Source of the DNA: JACPFV01 sp038043245
GTDB taxonomy: Bacteria; Pseudomonadota; Gammaproteobacteria; Nevskiales; Nevskiaceae
Length of the DNA: 64,000 bases
Assembly: GCA_038043245.1 (NCBI GenBank)
Contig: JBBTCH010000001.1
Location: forward strand, 1-64,000
Direction: 5' to 3'
Under the pieces are notes generated by a model, which did not search any database, was not told the DNA's origin, and saw only the letters and a program-made list of their open reading frames with translations. Positions 49,224 through 57,145 of the stretch are shown in pieces; position 1 is the first letter of the stretch, and every line of letters starts with the position of its first letter. A program made the translations under genes and the position numbers.

Positions 49224-51191
49224 ATGAAGAAATTATTTTGCGTCTTTACTGTTTCACTCCTCGTCGGTTGCGGCAGTAGCGACCCGATAGGGACGCTGAA
49301 AGCCGGTACCACGATCGTCGGCAACAAGGATTTCCCCCTGCTTGGCAGCGCCCGTGGCGGACATCTGTTCGACAGTTTCTGTGAAGGCAAGCCGGACGAC
49401 GCCGTGCTGCCGCCCGATCCGCGCTCGCTGGTGCAGCCCGGCGTCAACGCCGGCAAGGCGGTGTATTTCAACGCGCACTGGCGCACCTGTCGTGCCGGTG
49501 CCTATCCGACTACCTGTGGCGAGCAGCGCGCGCATGTCGAGCGCGGCCGCGCCTTGATCGGCGGCAGCGGCGCGATTGGCGCCGGCCACCAGTTCGGCGG
49601 CAGCAATCCCGACTCTGGCTACGCCACAGATGCCGCGACCTACAACAACCTCTGGCAGCAATGGGGCCTGATGGCACGGCCAGGCAATTTCGATCAGCTG
49701 GTCGAGGAGCGCTACGGCCTGCCGTTGGCGCCGACGCGCAATCCGTATCCGCTGCCGGGAGAAGATCCGAATGCCACCGATGGCGGCTCCGGCCAATTGC
49801 CGACCGCACTGACGCAACTGCACAACGCTGATGGCAGCTGGAACGGCAAGCTCGGCGTGACCTGCAGCGTCTGTCACAGTGGTCAGGTCGGCACGCCCGG
49901 TTCAGGTCTTGGCCCCGGCACGATCTACGGCACCAACAGCATTCATGACTTCATTCCGTTTTTTCGAGAACTCGGCAACTCCAATATCGGTTTTTCAGTG
50001 GCCTCGCTGAGTCGCGCACGCGGCACCGGCAACATCACCAACTTCCAGTTGTTCGCGCTGGTCGAAGGCGGCGATCAGACCACCTATCGCGGGCTCGATC
50101 CGCGCCTGCTGGTGGCGCCGTCCACCGGCACCGAGGATGCGCCGGTGTGGTGGAACACCGGTCACCGCACGCTCAAGTTCTTTGACGGCGGCCTGCCGAT
50201 GGATGCCAGTCGCATCGAATTGTCGTGGTATTACCCCGGCGCGCCGATGGCGCAAACCGAAGCGGCGCATGCTTACGTGCTCGCCAACGAACAGGACTCG
50301 ACTTCGTGGCTGGCGTCGTTGAAAGCGCCGGAATATCCGCTGCCGGTAGACACCGGGCTGGCCGAGGCCGGCGCGATTCTGTTCCACGCCAAGGATCTCT
50401 GGGCGGAAAGCGGCAACGCGCAGGCGCAAAAACCCGCGGGCGGCAACGGTTCCTGCGCCAGCTGCCACGGCGCGTACTCGCCGAGGTTCGTCAACGACCC
50501 GGCCTTCCTGGATGACCCTGCGCTGGAAGGCATCGCGGCCTATGTCGTGCCGATTGACCTGATTGGTAGCGACAGCCGCCGTCTGGATGGCAACAATGAC
50601 GCGGTCGTGGCTTCATCGCGTAATTCCTGGTTTGCCTACCGCGACGTGCCGGAATGCGGCAACCAGAACGATCCGGTGCTGCGCGGCGAACGCCCCCTCG
50701 GTTATCTCGCCCCGCCGCTGTACGGCGTCTGGGCGACTGCGCCGTATTTTCATAACGGCTCAGTTCCCAATGTCGCGGAAGTGCTGAATCCGGCTGAGCG
50801 TCAACCGATCTGGCGCCGCGCTTCCAAGCCGGCGCAGGTCGGCGTGGTCATGGGTTTCGATACCGATCTGGTCCGCGCCTATGACAGCGAAAAAATGGGT
50901 TGGAAATATGAAGCCGTCGTTTGCGGCAGCCCGACGCTGCCGCTGATCGAATGTGATCCCCTGGATCCGTCAGCAGAACCGCTGGCGCAAACCGTGCTGT
51001 CGGCGCTGTACGCCAACGGCGGTGTGCTGTGGAATCTCGCCAACCTGCCGGTGCTGACCAACGAGCAGATCGAACAACGCAAGATCTACAACACTCATCT
51101 CTACAGCCAGAGCAACACGGGGCATGACTTCACGTCAGTCCTCAACGAGGTTGAGCGGCGCGCGATCATTGAGTACTTGAAGACGCTGTAA
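49224..51191 (+). CDS. Diheme cytochrome c lipoprotein, RoxA/CCP-superfamily-like (paralogue)
   Basis: A 655-residue lipoprotein with lipobox LVGCG and GGGAG eight bases before the ATG. Heme sites are CSVCH (214-218) and CASCH (411-415), 197 residues apart, close to RoxA spacing. GYLAPPLYGVWATAPYFHNG and GIAAYVVPIDLIGSDS match RoxA-like proteins as I remember them. It shares NPYPLPGEDPNAT, GGNGSCA and HGAYSPRFVNDPAFL with the previous gene. As lipoproteins the two would sit in the outer membrane rather than be free enzymes. A clear terminator follows. Confidence 0.83.
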   Translation: MKKLFCVFTVSLLVGCGSSDPIGTLKAGTTIVGNKDFPLLGSARGGHLFDSFCEGKPDDAVLPPDPRSLVQPGVNAGKAVYFNAHWRTCRAGAYPTTCGEQRAHVERGRALIGGSGAIGAGHQFGGSNPDSGYATDAATYNNLWQQWGLMARPGNFDQLVEERYGLPLAPTRNPYPLPGEDPNATDGGSGQLPTALTQLHNADGSWNGKLGVTCSVCHSGQVGTPGSGLGPGTIYGTNSIHDFIPFFRELGNSNIGFSVASLSRARGTGNITNFQLFALVEGGDQTTYRGLDPRLLVAPSTGTEDAPVWWNTGHRTLKFFDGGLPMDASRIELSWYYPGAPMAQTEAAHAYVLANEQDSTSWLASLKAPEYPLPVDTGLAEAGAILFHAKDLWAESGNAQAQKPAGGNGSCASCHGAYSPRFVNDPAFLDDPALEGIAAYVVPIDLIGSDSRRLDGNNDAVVASSRNSWFAYRDVPECGNQNDPVLRGERPLGYLAPPLYGVWATAPYFHNGSVPNVAEVLNPAERQPIWRRASKPAQVGVVMGFDTDLVRAYDSEKMGWKYEAVVCGSPTLPLIECDPLDPSAEPLAQTVLSALYANGGVLWNLANLPVLTNEQIEQRKIYNTHLYSQSNTGHDFTSVLNEVERRAIIEYLKTL

Positions 51192-51198
51192 ATAAAAA

Positions 51199-51221
51199 AG
51201 CCGCAGGCTGTGCCTGCGGCT
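51199..51221 (+). terminator. Rho-independent terminator, bidirectional
   Basis: AGCCGCAGG pairs perfectly with CCTGCGGCT around a five-base CTGTG loop. A run of A precedes it and TTGGTTT follows, so it works for the diheme gene and, in reverse, for the Cys-pair repeat protein. Confidence 0.9.
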
Positions 51222-51240
51222 TTGGTTTCAAGGGCGCGCC

Positions 51241-51627
51241 TTATTCGCCCGAGGCTTCACGGGCCTTGCGGTGTTCCGCGCGTTTCTTGCGGAACTCTTC
51301 CTTCTTCGCTTCGCAGGTTGCGGGGTCGGCCTCGCATTTGGCTTTCATCTCCTGCATGCGTTCGCGGCGGGCTGCCTTGCGTTTTTCACACTCTGCCGGG
51401 TTCGCCTCGCATTTGGCTTTCATTTCGGCGTGGCGCGCCTTCATCTTCTCGCAGCGTTCGGGATTTTCGGCGCAGCGTTTCTCGAAACGAGCCTTGGCTT
51501 CTTCGCATTTCTCCGGATGTTCCTCGCAGACGACGTGAGGCGGAGGCGGCTCCTGCGCGTGAGCTATCGGCAGCGCGAAAGCGCCGAGGAATACAGCGGT
51601 GACAGCGGTTCGCATCCAGCGGTTCAT
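51241..51627 (-). CDS. Secreted Cys-pair helical repeat protein
   Basis: A 128-residue exported protein, signal peptide ending LPIAHAQEP. Four copies of a C-x6-C unit follow: CEEHPEKC, CAENPERC, CEANPAEC and CEADPATC, each with a following 10-18 residue Lys/Arg/Glu helix (for example EKMKARHAEMKAK). All Cys lie in NPxxC-type turns, so the molecule may be a string of disulfide-stapled helices or a metal-binding rod. I know no family for it. It has its own terminator and is convergent with the diheme genes. Confidence 0.8.
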   Translation of the reverse strand: MNRWMRTAVTAVFLGAFALPIAHAQEPPPPHVVCEEHPEKCEEAKARFEKRCAENPERCEKMKARHAEMKAKCEANPAECEKRKAARRERMQEMKAKCEADPATCEAKKEEFRKKRAEHRKAREASGE

Positions 51628-51685
51628 CTGAGGCTCCTGTGGTGGGTTAGCCCAAGCTAAACGTGAACACTGGCTGGCGGTTGAC

Positions 51686-52861
51686 CTAATAAGCCGCTGT
51701 CGGCGCCGGACCGGGGAACGCCAGCCGCAGGTTCTTCAGCCAGGTGGTGCCGAACTGGCGCAGCAGCGAAGCGCTGTTGTAGGGCAGGCCGTAACGATGA
51801 GCGAGTGCGCGCACGCGCGGCGCGACTTCCGGATAGCGGTTGCTGCACATGTCCGGGAACAGGTGATGCTCGATCTGATGGCTGAGATTGCCGGAGAGAA
51901 CATGGAACAGCGGGCCGCCTTCGATGTTGGCCGAGCCGAGCATCTGGCGCAGGTACCAGTGCGCGCGGGTCTCGCCTTCGACCTGTGACTGGGTGAAATT
52001 GTGCACGCCCGACGGGAAGTGGCCGCAGAAGATGATCATGAACGACCAGATGTTGCGGATGACGTTGGCGATCGCATTGGCGCCGGCGACCATGGCGAAC
52101 ACCAGCCATGGCGACCACGGCACGTAGAACGAGATGGGGAGGGCGACCAGCGCCGCAGCGGCCGGCCAGGCGATGTAGTCCTTGGCGATCTGGCGCCAGA
52201 CCTTGTAGCCGATGCGCTTCAGCAGCGGCTGGATCTCCTTGAAGGTCTTCTTGCCCTTCATGTGATCGTCGATCGCCTGCTCGTGCATCGCCACGCCTTC
52301 TTCAAACAACAGCATCAGGGTGATGAAGATGATCGGCTGGAACAGATACAGCGGATGCCATTTCTGCATCGGCGTCACGCGCATGATGCCGTAGCCGACG
52401 TCGAGGTCCTTGCCGAGCACATTGGTCCAGGTGTGGTGCACGACGTTGTGCGAGTGCATCCAGCGGTCGGACGGCGACATGGTGTCCCACTCCCAGGTGT
52501 TGGACTGGATGTTGGGGTCCTTCATCCAGTCCCACTGCGCGTGCAGGATGTTGTGCGCGATCTCCATGTTCTCGAGGATCTTGGCAATGCCGAGCATGGC
52601 GGTGCCGAGACCCATGATCGACAGGCAGATCGTCCACGAGGCCAGCGCATGGCCCCAGGCCGGGACGAAGAACAGTCCGGCGTAGATGATGAAGCGGCCG
52701 ATCACGGCCATGCTGCGCTGGGTCTTGATGACCTTGAGAATGTATTGGCGGTCACGGGCGCCGCGTGAATCGAGCACTTCGTCGCGGATGGCGTCCATCT
52801 CGCGGCCGAACTCTTCGATCTGGGCCTTGGTGAGGTTGTAGGGAAGGGTGGCAGTGGTCAT
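51686..52861 (-). CDS. desB: Acyl-CoA/acyl-lipid desaturase DesB-like
   Basis: A 391-residue membrane desaturase with the three His boxes: HNILH near 103, HNVVHH near 138 and QIEHH near 330, separated by two membrane hairpins. These bind the di-iron centre that inserts a double bond in an acyl chain. Downstream of desC and next to a divergent TetR regulator, it has the order of the Pseudomonas aeruginosa desT-desCB locus (aerobic acyl-CoA delta-9 desaturation). A 70-bp palindrome separates it from desC. Confidence 0.88.
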   Translation of the reverse strand: MTTATLPYNLTKAQIEEFGREMDAIRDEVLDSRGARDRQYILKVIKTQRSMAVIGRFIIYAGLFFVPAWGHALASWTICLSIMGLGTAMLGIAKILENMEIAHNILHAQWDWMKDPNIQSNTWEWDTMSPSDRWMHSHNVVHHTWTNVLGKDLDVGYGIMRVTPMQKWHPLYLFQPIIFITLMLLFEEGVAMHEQAIDDHMKGKKTFKEIQPLLKRIGYKVWRQIAKDYIAWPAAAALVALPISFYVPWSPWLVFAMVAGANAIANVIRNIWSFMIIFCGHFPSGVHNFTQSQVEGETRAHWYLRQMLGSANIEGGPLFHVLSGNLSHQIEHHLFPDMCSNRYPEVAPRVRALAHRYGLPYNSASLLRQFGTTWLKNLRLAFPGPAPTAAY

Positions 52862-52877
52862 GGTGTTACTCCTGGTG

Positions 52878-52947
52878 TGTCATTCCGAACGCAGTGAGGA
52901 ATCTCGCTTTTGAAGCGGCCAGATTCCTCGCGTTGCTCGGAATGACA
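52878..52947. repeat. 70-bp imperfect palindrome (TGTCATTCCGAACGC... type)
   Basis: TGTCATTCCGAACGCAGTGA and the arm CGCGTTGCTCGGAATGACA enclose AGGAATCT/AGATTCCT inner arms. It sits in the 98-bp gap inside the desC-desB operon and may set the ratio of the two products. Same family as 49135-49204. Confidence 0.85.
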
Positions 52948-52959
52948 AGGAAAGTGGGG

Positions 52960-54078
52960 TTACAGGTCCAGTTCGCAATCGCCGGCCGCTGCACAGACAC
53001 AGGTCTGCACGATGGAGCCGACTTCATTGAGCGTCTTGCCGGTGCGCAGATCGCGCACGCAGCCCGACACGAGTTTGACGTTGCAGGTGTGGCAGATGCC
53101 CATGCGGCAACCATGCGGCGGGTTCATGCCGGCGTCTTCGGCGACTCGCAGCAACGGGGTGACGCTGTCGGCTTTTGCCTGCACCTGGCTCTTGCCGAAC
53201 TTCACCAGGCCGCCGACGGAGTCCTTCGGCACTTCGGCATAGGCGGCGCGGAAACGCTCAACGTTGAGATGGCGTGCGCGACCGGCGTCCTGCCAATGTT
53301 TTTCCAGCGCGCCGAGCAGAGACTGCGGACCGCAGGCGTAAACCTCGCGCTCGCGCCAGTCAGGGCAGAGTTCATTGAGCTGCGCGGCGGAGAAATGTTT
53401 TCCAGCGGGTTTGTCTGAGCCCAGTTCACGCGTCAGCACGAGGTTGAGCTTGTAGCGCCTGTGCTGCGCTGACATCTCACGCAGCTCCTTACCGAAGATG
53501 ACGTCGAACTCGTGCGGGGCGTAGTGGATGTGCACAGCGTCGGGCAGGCGCTCCTGCGCGATCAGGCTGCGCAGCATGGACATCGCCGGCGTGATGCCGC
53601 TGCCGGCAGTGATGAACAACGGCTTCACCGGCTGCGCGTCGGGCAGGTAGAAGTCGCCCTGCGGCAGACCCAACGGCAGATGGTCGCCCGGCTTCACCTG
53701 GCGGATCAGGTGGTGCGACATGCGGCCGTCCTTGATCGCCTTGACGGTGATGGTGATGCAGCCGTCGTCGCGCTCCGGCGGCGAGCTGATGGTGTAGGTG
53801 CGGGTGTAGTGCATGCCGCCGATCGGCACGCCGAGGCGGGCGTGCTGGCCGGCGCGATGGCCGCGCCAGTTGACGCCGGGGCGCAGGGTGATGGTGCGGG
53901 CGTCCCTGGTTTCGTCCCAAACTTTTTCGACGCGCGCTTGCAGCGTATGCGTGGTCCACAGCGGATTCACCAGCTCGACGTAGTGCGAGGTGCGCAGGGG
54001 CCAGGCGAAATAGTCGGTGACGGCCGAAATGCGCGAAAACAGCGAGCGCTTCGGCTCCAGTTCCTGTTGCGACATCAT
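52960..54078 (-). CDS. desC: Ferredoxin reductase DesC-like, partner of the desaturase
   Basis: A 372-residue flavoprotein with GAGGAG eight bases before the ATG. An FAD-binding barrel (RTYTISSPP near 112), an NAD domain (FITAGSGITPAMSML near 170) and a C-terminal plant-type 2Fe-2S domain (GCRMGICHTCNVKL near 320 plus a last Cys near 355) are in order. It feeds electrons from NAD(P)H to the desaturase. The promoter region between it and desT holds two palindromes. A GTG three codons earlier would overlap the ribosome site and is rejected. Confidence 0.9.
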   Translation of the reverse strand: MMSQQELEPKRSLFSRISAVTDYFAWPLRTSHYVELVNPLWTTHTLQARVEKVWDETRDARTITLRPGVNWRGHRAGQHARLGVPIGGMHYTRTYTISSPPERDDGCITITVKAIKDGRMSHHLIRQVKPGDHLPLGLPQGDFYLPDAQPVKPLFITAGSGITPAMSMLRSLIAQERLPDAVHIHYAPHEFDVIFGKELREMSAQHRRYKLNLVLTRELGSDKPAGKHFSAAQLNELCPDWREREVYACGPQSLLGALEKHWQDAGRARHLNVERFRAAYAEVPKDSVGGLVKFGKSQVQAKADSVTPLLRVAEDAGMNPPHGCRMGICHTCNVKLVSGCVRDLRTGKTLNEVGSIVQTCVCAAAGDCELDL

Positions 54079-54096
54079 GTTCTTCACTCCTCAGTT

Positions 54097-54154
54097 AGTG
54101 AACAAGTGTGCACATATTAGTTATTTCTTTTAATTAAGTCAACAAGTGTTTACT
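54097..54154. promoter_or_regulatory. Two DesT-type operator palindromes in the desC/desT gap
   Basis: AGTGAACAAGTGTGCACA (54097-54114) and AGTCAACAAGTGTTTACT (54137-54154) are imperfect dyads of the form AGTnAACA-AG-TGTTnACT, with 6/8 and 7/8 paired bases. They are 40 bp apart in an AT-rich stretch that must hold both divergent promoters. DesT and FabR bind palindromes of this type and sense the ratio of saturated to unsaturated acyl-CoA. Confidence 0.7.
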
Positions 54155-54220
54155 ATAAATAATTAATTATATAATTTCATTATGTTACGATAATTACTTA
54201 AATGAACATGAAGGTGTTAA

Positions 54221-54859
54221 ATGGCGCCTAGAAAACCAAAACCACGGAATGATCGCAAGTCCAGGACACGGCAGGCATTGCTGGATGCCGCGCTGAAACT
54301 GGTGGCGGATAACCACAGCTTCGGCAGCCTGTCCCTGCGCGAGGTTACCCGCGAAGTCGGTGTAGTGCCAGCCGCGTTCTATCGGCATTTCCGCGACATG
54401 GAAGAGCTGGGGCTGGAACTGGTGGAAGAGTCGTTCCGCAACCTGCGCGAGCTGCTGCGCACGGCGCGCGCCGCGCCGTTTCCGGACGAGCGCATCGTCA
54501 GGCAGTCGGTGGATGTGTTCCTGTCCGCGGCGCGGGAGAACCGCCTGTACTTTGAATTCGTCGGCCGCGAGCGTTTCGGCGGCACCAGCCTGATCCGCTC
54601 GGCGATCCAGAAGGAGATCCGCCTGATCGTCAGCGAACTGGCCACCGACCTCGGCCGCTTCGCGCCTCCCGGGCGCTGGACCACCGAGGACCTGCAGATG
54701 CTGGCAGGGCTGATGGTCAACGCCATGGTCGCGGTGATCGAGCAGTACCTCGATGCCGGTGCACGACCGAGCGCCGAGGCCGAGATCCGCAAGAACGCCG
54801 AGAAACAGCTGCGTCTGATCGTCCTCGGCGCGATGCAGTGGAAAAGTTCAGGATCCTGA
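54221..54859 (+). CDS. desT: TetR-family regulator DesT-like
   Basis: A 212-residue repressor. The DNA-binding part is at about 12-60 (SLSLREVTREVGVVPAAFYRHF), close to DesT/FabR. The middle helices would hold acyl-CoA. Divergent from desC, with two operators between them. The gene downstream (TauE family) starts two bases after its stop, so the exporter may share its control, which is not the usual arrangement. Confidence 0.88.
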   Translation: MAPRKPKPRNDRKSRTRQALLDAALKLVADNHSFGSLSLREVTREVGVVPAAFYRHFRDMEELGLELVEESFRNLRELLRTARAAPFPDERIVRQSVDVFLSAARENRLYFEFVGRERFGGTSLIRSAIQKEIRLIVSELATDLGRFAPPGRWTTEDLQMLAGLMVNAMVAVIEQYLDAGARPSAEAEIRKNAEKQLRLIVLGAMQWKSSGS

Positions 54860-54861
54860 AC

Positions 54862-55686
54862 ATGGCGATCGCGCTTGGAGTTTTAGTCGGGCTGGTGCTG
54901 GGACTCACCGGCGCCGGCGGCGGCATCCTGGCGGTGCCGATGCTGATGGCCGGCGTCGGCTGGACCTTGCCGCAGGCTGCACCAGTGGCGTTGATCGCGG
55001 TCTGTCTGGCCGCAAGCCTGGGTACTTACCTGGCGTGGCGACAAGGCTGGGTGCGCTATCGCGCGGCGCTGCTGATGGGGGCGATGGGCGCCGCGACTGC
55101 ACCGCTGGGGATTCTGCTGGCCGGCCATCTTTCGCTGCCGGCGCTCAGTCTGATTTTTGCGACTGCGCTGTTGATTGCCGCCGTCCGGCTCTGGCGGCAA
55201 TCGCTGACAAGTTTTACAGGCGAGGCCAGTCCGAACTCTGCGCTGCTCGAAGACGGCCGCTATACGCACGCCGCCATCATCCAGCTCAATCCAGACACCG
55301 GACGCATCCTGTGGACGTATCCAACCACCGCCATCGTTGCCGGCATTGGCGCCTTTACCGGGGTGGTTGCCGGCCTGCTCGGCGTCGGCGGCGGATTCAT
55401 CATCGTGCCGGCGCTGCGTTGGGTCACGCCGCTACCGATGCATTCGGCGGTCGCAACCTCGTTGATGGTCATCGCGCTGATTTCGGGCAGCACCGTGGTG
55501 GGCGCACTGATCAGTGGCTACAGCTATCCATGGGTGTTCGCTGCGCCATTCGCCGCCGGCGCCATGACCGGCATGCTGGCCGGACGCGCCATCGCTCCGC
55601 GCATCGCCGGCCCGCGTCTGCAGCAGGGCTTTGCCGCGCTGATGGTACTAGCCGCGGTGGTGCTCGCGATCAGGACGAACAGCTGA
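54862..55686 (+). CDS. TauE/SafE family membrane transporter
   Basis: A 274-residue protein with about eight membrane segments; AGGA lies eight bases before this ATG (an earlier GTG overlaps desT). GLTGAGGGILAVPMLM near the N-terminus and GLLGVGGGFIIVPALRW near 180 are the paired TauE motifs. Members export sulfite, sulfoacetate or other small anions. It begins two bases after desT, so co-expression with a lipid regulator is likely, an unexpected link. The last 17 bases overlap the convergent selO gene. Confidence 0.87.
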   Translation: MAIALGVLVGLVLGLTGAGGGILAVPMLMAGVGWTLPQAAPVALIAVCLAASLGTYLAWRQGWVRYRAALLMGAMGAATAPLGILLAGHLSLPALSLIFATALLIAAVRLWRQSLTSFTGEASPNSALLEDGRYTHAAIIQLNPDTGRILWTYPTTAIVAGIGAFTGVVAGLLGVGGGFIIVPALRWVTPLPMHSAVATSLMVIALISGSTVVGALISGYSYPWVFAAPFAAGAMTGMLAGRAIAPRIAGPRLQQGFAALMVLAAVVLAIRTNS

Positions 55687-57142
55687 CGCTGATGTGCTGA
55701 GCCGATGCGGGTGGCTCGGCGAAGTAAGCCGCCATCTCCGGTTGTTCGTCGAACGGCCGCCGCAATAATTTCATCAGCCGGTCAATCTCCGAGGCGTCTC
55801 CGGCTTCGGCCTTTTCAATCGCTGCTTGTGCCAGATGATTGCGCAACACGTACTTCGGATTGACGCGATTCATGCTTGCGGCGCGCTCGGCGTCGTCGGA
55901 TTGCTCGGAGATGAGCCTGGAACAGTAATTGTGGTGCCATCCACTGAGGCCCTCCACGTCCACCAGATGGTCGGCCAGGAGAGTGGGGGGCGCTACCGAA
56001 CGGGTGTCAGTGCCGGCGAGAAAACGGAAGGAGCGGGTGAAATCCCCTCTTGAGCGGGTGAGCAGTTCCATCCACTGATTGATGAGTTCGTGATCGTTGT
56101 CGCGCGCTTCGCGCAAGCCCAGCTTGGCGCGCAGCAGCGCGAGATTGGCCGAGATGAAGGCTTCGCGGTAGCTTTCGAGAATAGGCTTCGCGCGCTCGAC
56201 TGCGGCCTCGGGGTGCGAAGACAACAGCGGCAAGCAGGCCTGCAGCAGTTTCGAGATGTTCCAGTGGCCGACACCGGGTTGCTGGTCGTAGGCATAACGG
56301 CCGCCCTCATCGGAGTGGTTGCAGACATGCCGCGGATCGAACGCATCGATGAACCCGTAGGGGCCGTAATCCAACGTGAGTCCGAGGACGCTCATGTTGT
56401 CGGTGTTCATCACGCCGTGACAGAAACCCACCGACTGCCACAGCGCCATCAGGCGCGCGGTACGCGCGGTCACTTCGGTGAGCCACGCGGCATAGCTGTC
56501 GGCGCGCTCGGCATGATGCGGAAAATGCTCGGCGATGACGTGATCCGCCAGCGGTTTCAGTTTCTCGTACTGTTTCCGGTAATAAAAAACCTCGAAGCTG
56601 CCGAAGCGCACGTGCGAAGGCGCCATCCGGCACAGCACGGCGGCGTGTTCGGTGGTTTCGCGCTGCACCGGCTCTGGCGAGGTGACGATACACAAGGCAC
56701 GCGTGGTCGGGATGCCGAGACCATGCATCGCTTCGCTGCAGAGATATTCGCGCACGCTGGAGCGGACGACGGCGCGGCCGTCGGCGTGGCGCGAATAGGG
56801 CGTCTGTCCTGCGCCCTTGAGCTGCAAGTCCCAGGACTCGTTTTTCTTGTTCCTGACCTGGCCGATCAGGAGTGCGCGGCCGTCACCGAGCTGCGGCACG
56901 AAAGAACCGAACTGATGGCCTGCATACAGCATCGCCAGCGGATCGCCGCCGGGCAGCGGCCGGTTGCCGGCCATGATTTCCGTGAACTCCGGCTTCTGCG
57001 CTTCGGCTGAATCAAGGTCAATCAGCTTTGCTGCGTCTTCGTTGAAATGCAGCAGCTGCGGTTGCGGCAGCGGGGTGGGCGTGACGCGTGAAAAATAATC
57101 CTCGCCGAGCTGCGCGAAACGGTTGTCGAGCCTCAGGTCCAC
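55670..57142 (-). CDS. selO: Protein adenylyltransferase SelO (YdiU)
   Basis: A 490-residue pseudokinase. LYAGHQFGSFVPQLGDGRA, LKGAGQTPYSRHADGRAVVR, HGVMNTDNMSVLGLTLDYGP and the end SVSCSS are SelO hallmarks; the Cys third from the end stands where other species have selenocysteine. SelO transfers AMP from ATP to Ser, Thr and Tyr of redox proteins. GTG is the start. The subtilase gene ends four bases upstream of this GTG on the same strand. Confidence 0.95.
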   Translation of the reverse strand: MDLRLDNRFAQLGEDYFSRVTPTPLPQPQLLHFNEDAAKLIDLDSAEAQKPEFTEIMAGNRPLPGGDPLAMLYAGHQFGSFVPQLGDGRALLIGQVRNKKNESWDLQLKGAGQTPYSRHADGRAVVRSSVREYLCSEAMHGLGIPTTRALCIVTSPEPVQRETTEHAAVLCRMAPSHVRFGSFEVFYYRKQYEKLKPLADHVIAEHFPHHAERADSYAAWLTEVTARTARLMALWQSVGFCHGVMNTDNMSVLGLTLDYGPYGFIDAFDPRHVCNHSDEGGRYAYDQQPGVGHWNISKLLQACLPLLSSHPEAAVERAKPILESYREAFISANLALLRAKLGLREARDNDHELINQWMELLTRSRGDFTRSFRFLAGTDTRSVAPPTLLADHLVDVEGLSGWHHNYCSRLISEQSDDAERAASMNRVNPKYVLRNHLAQAAIEKAEAGDASEIDRLMKLLRRPFDEQPEMAAYFAEPPASAQHISVSCSS

Positions 57143-57145
57143 GCC

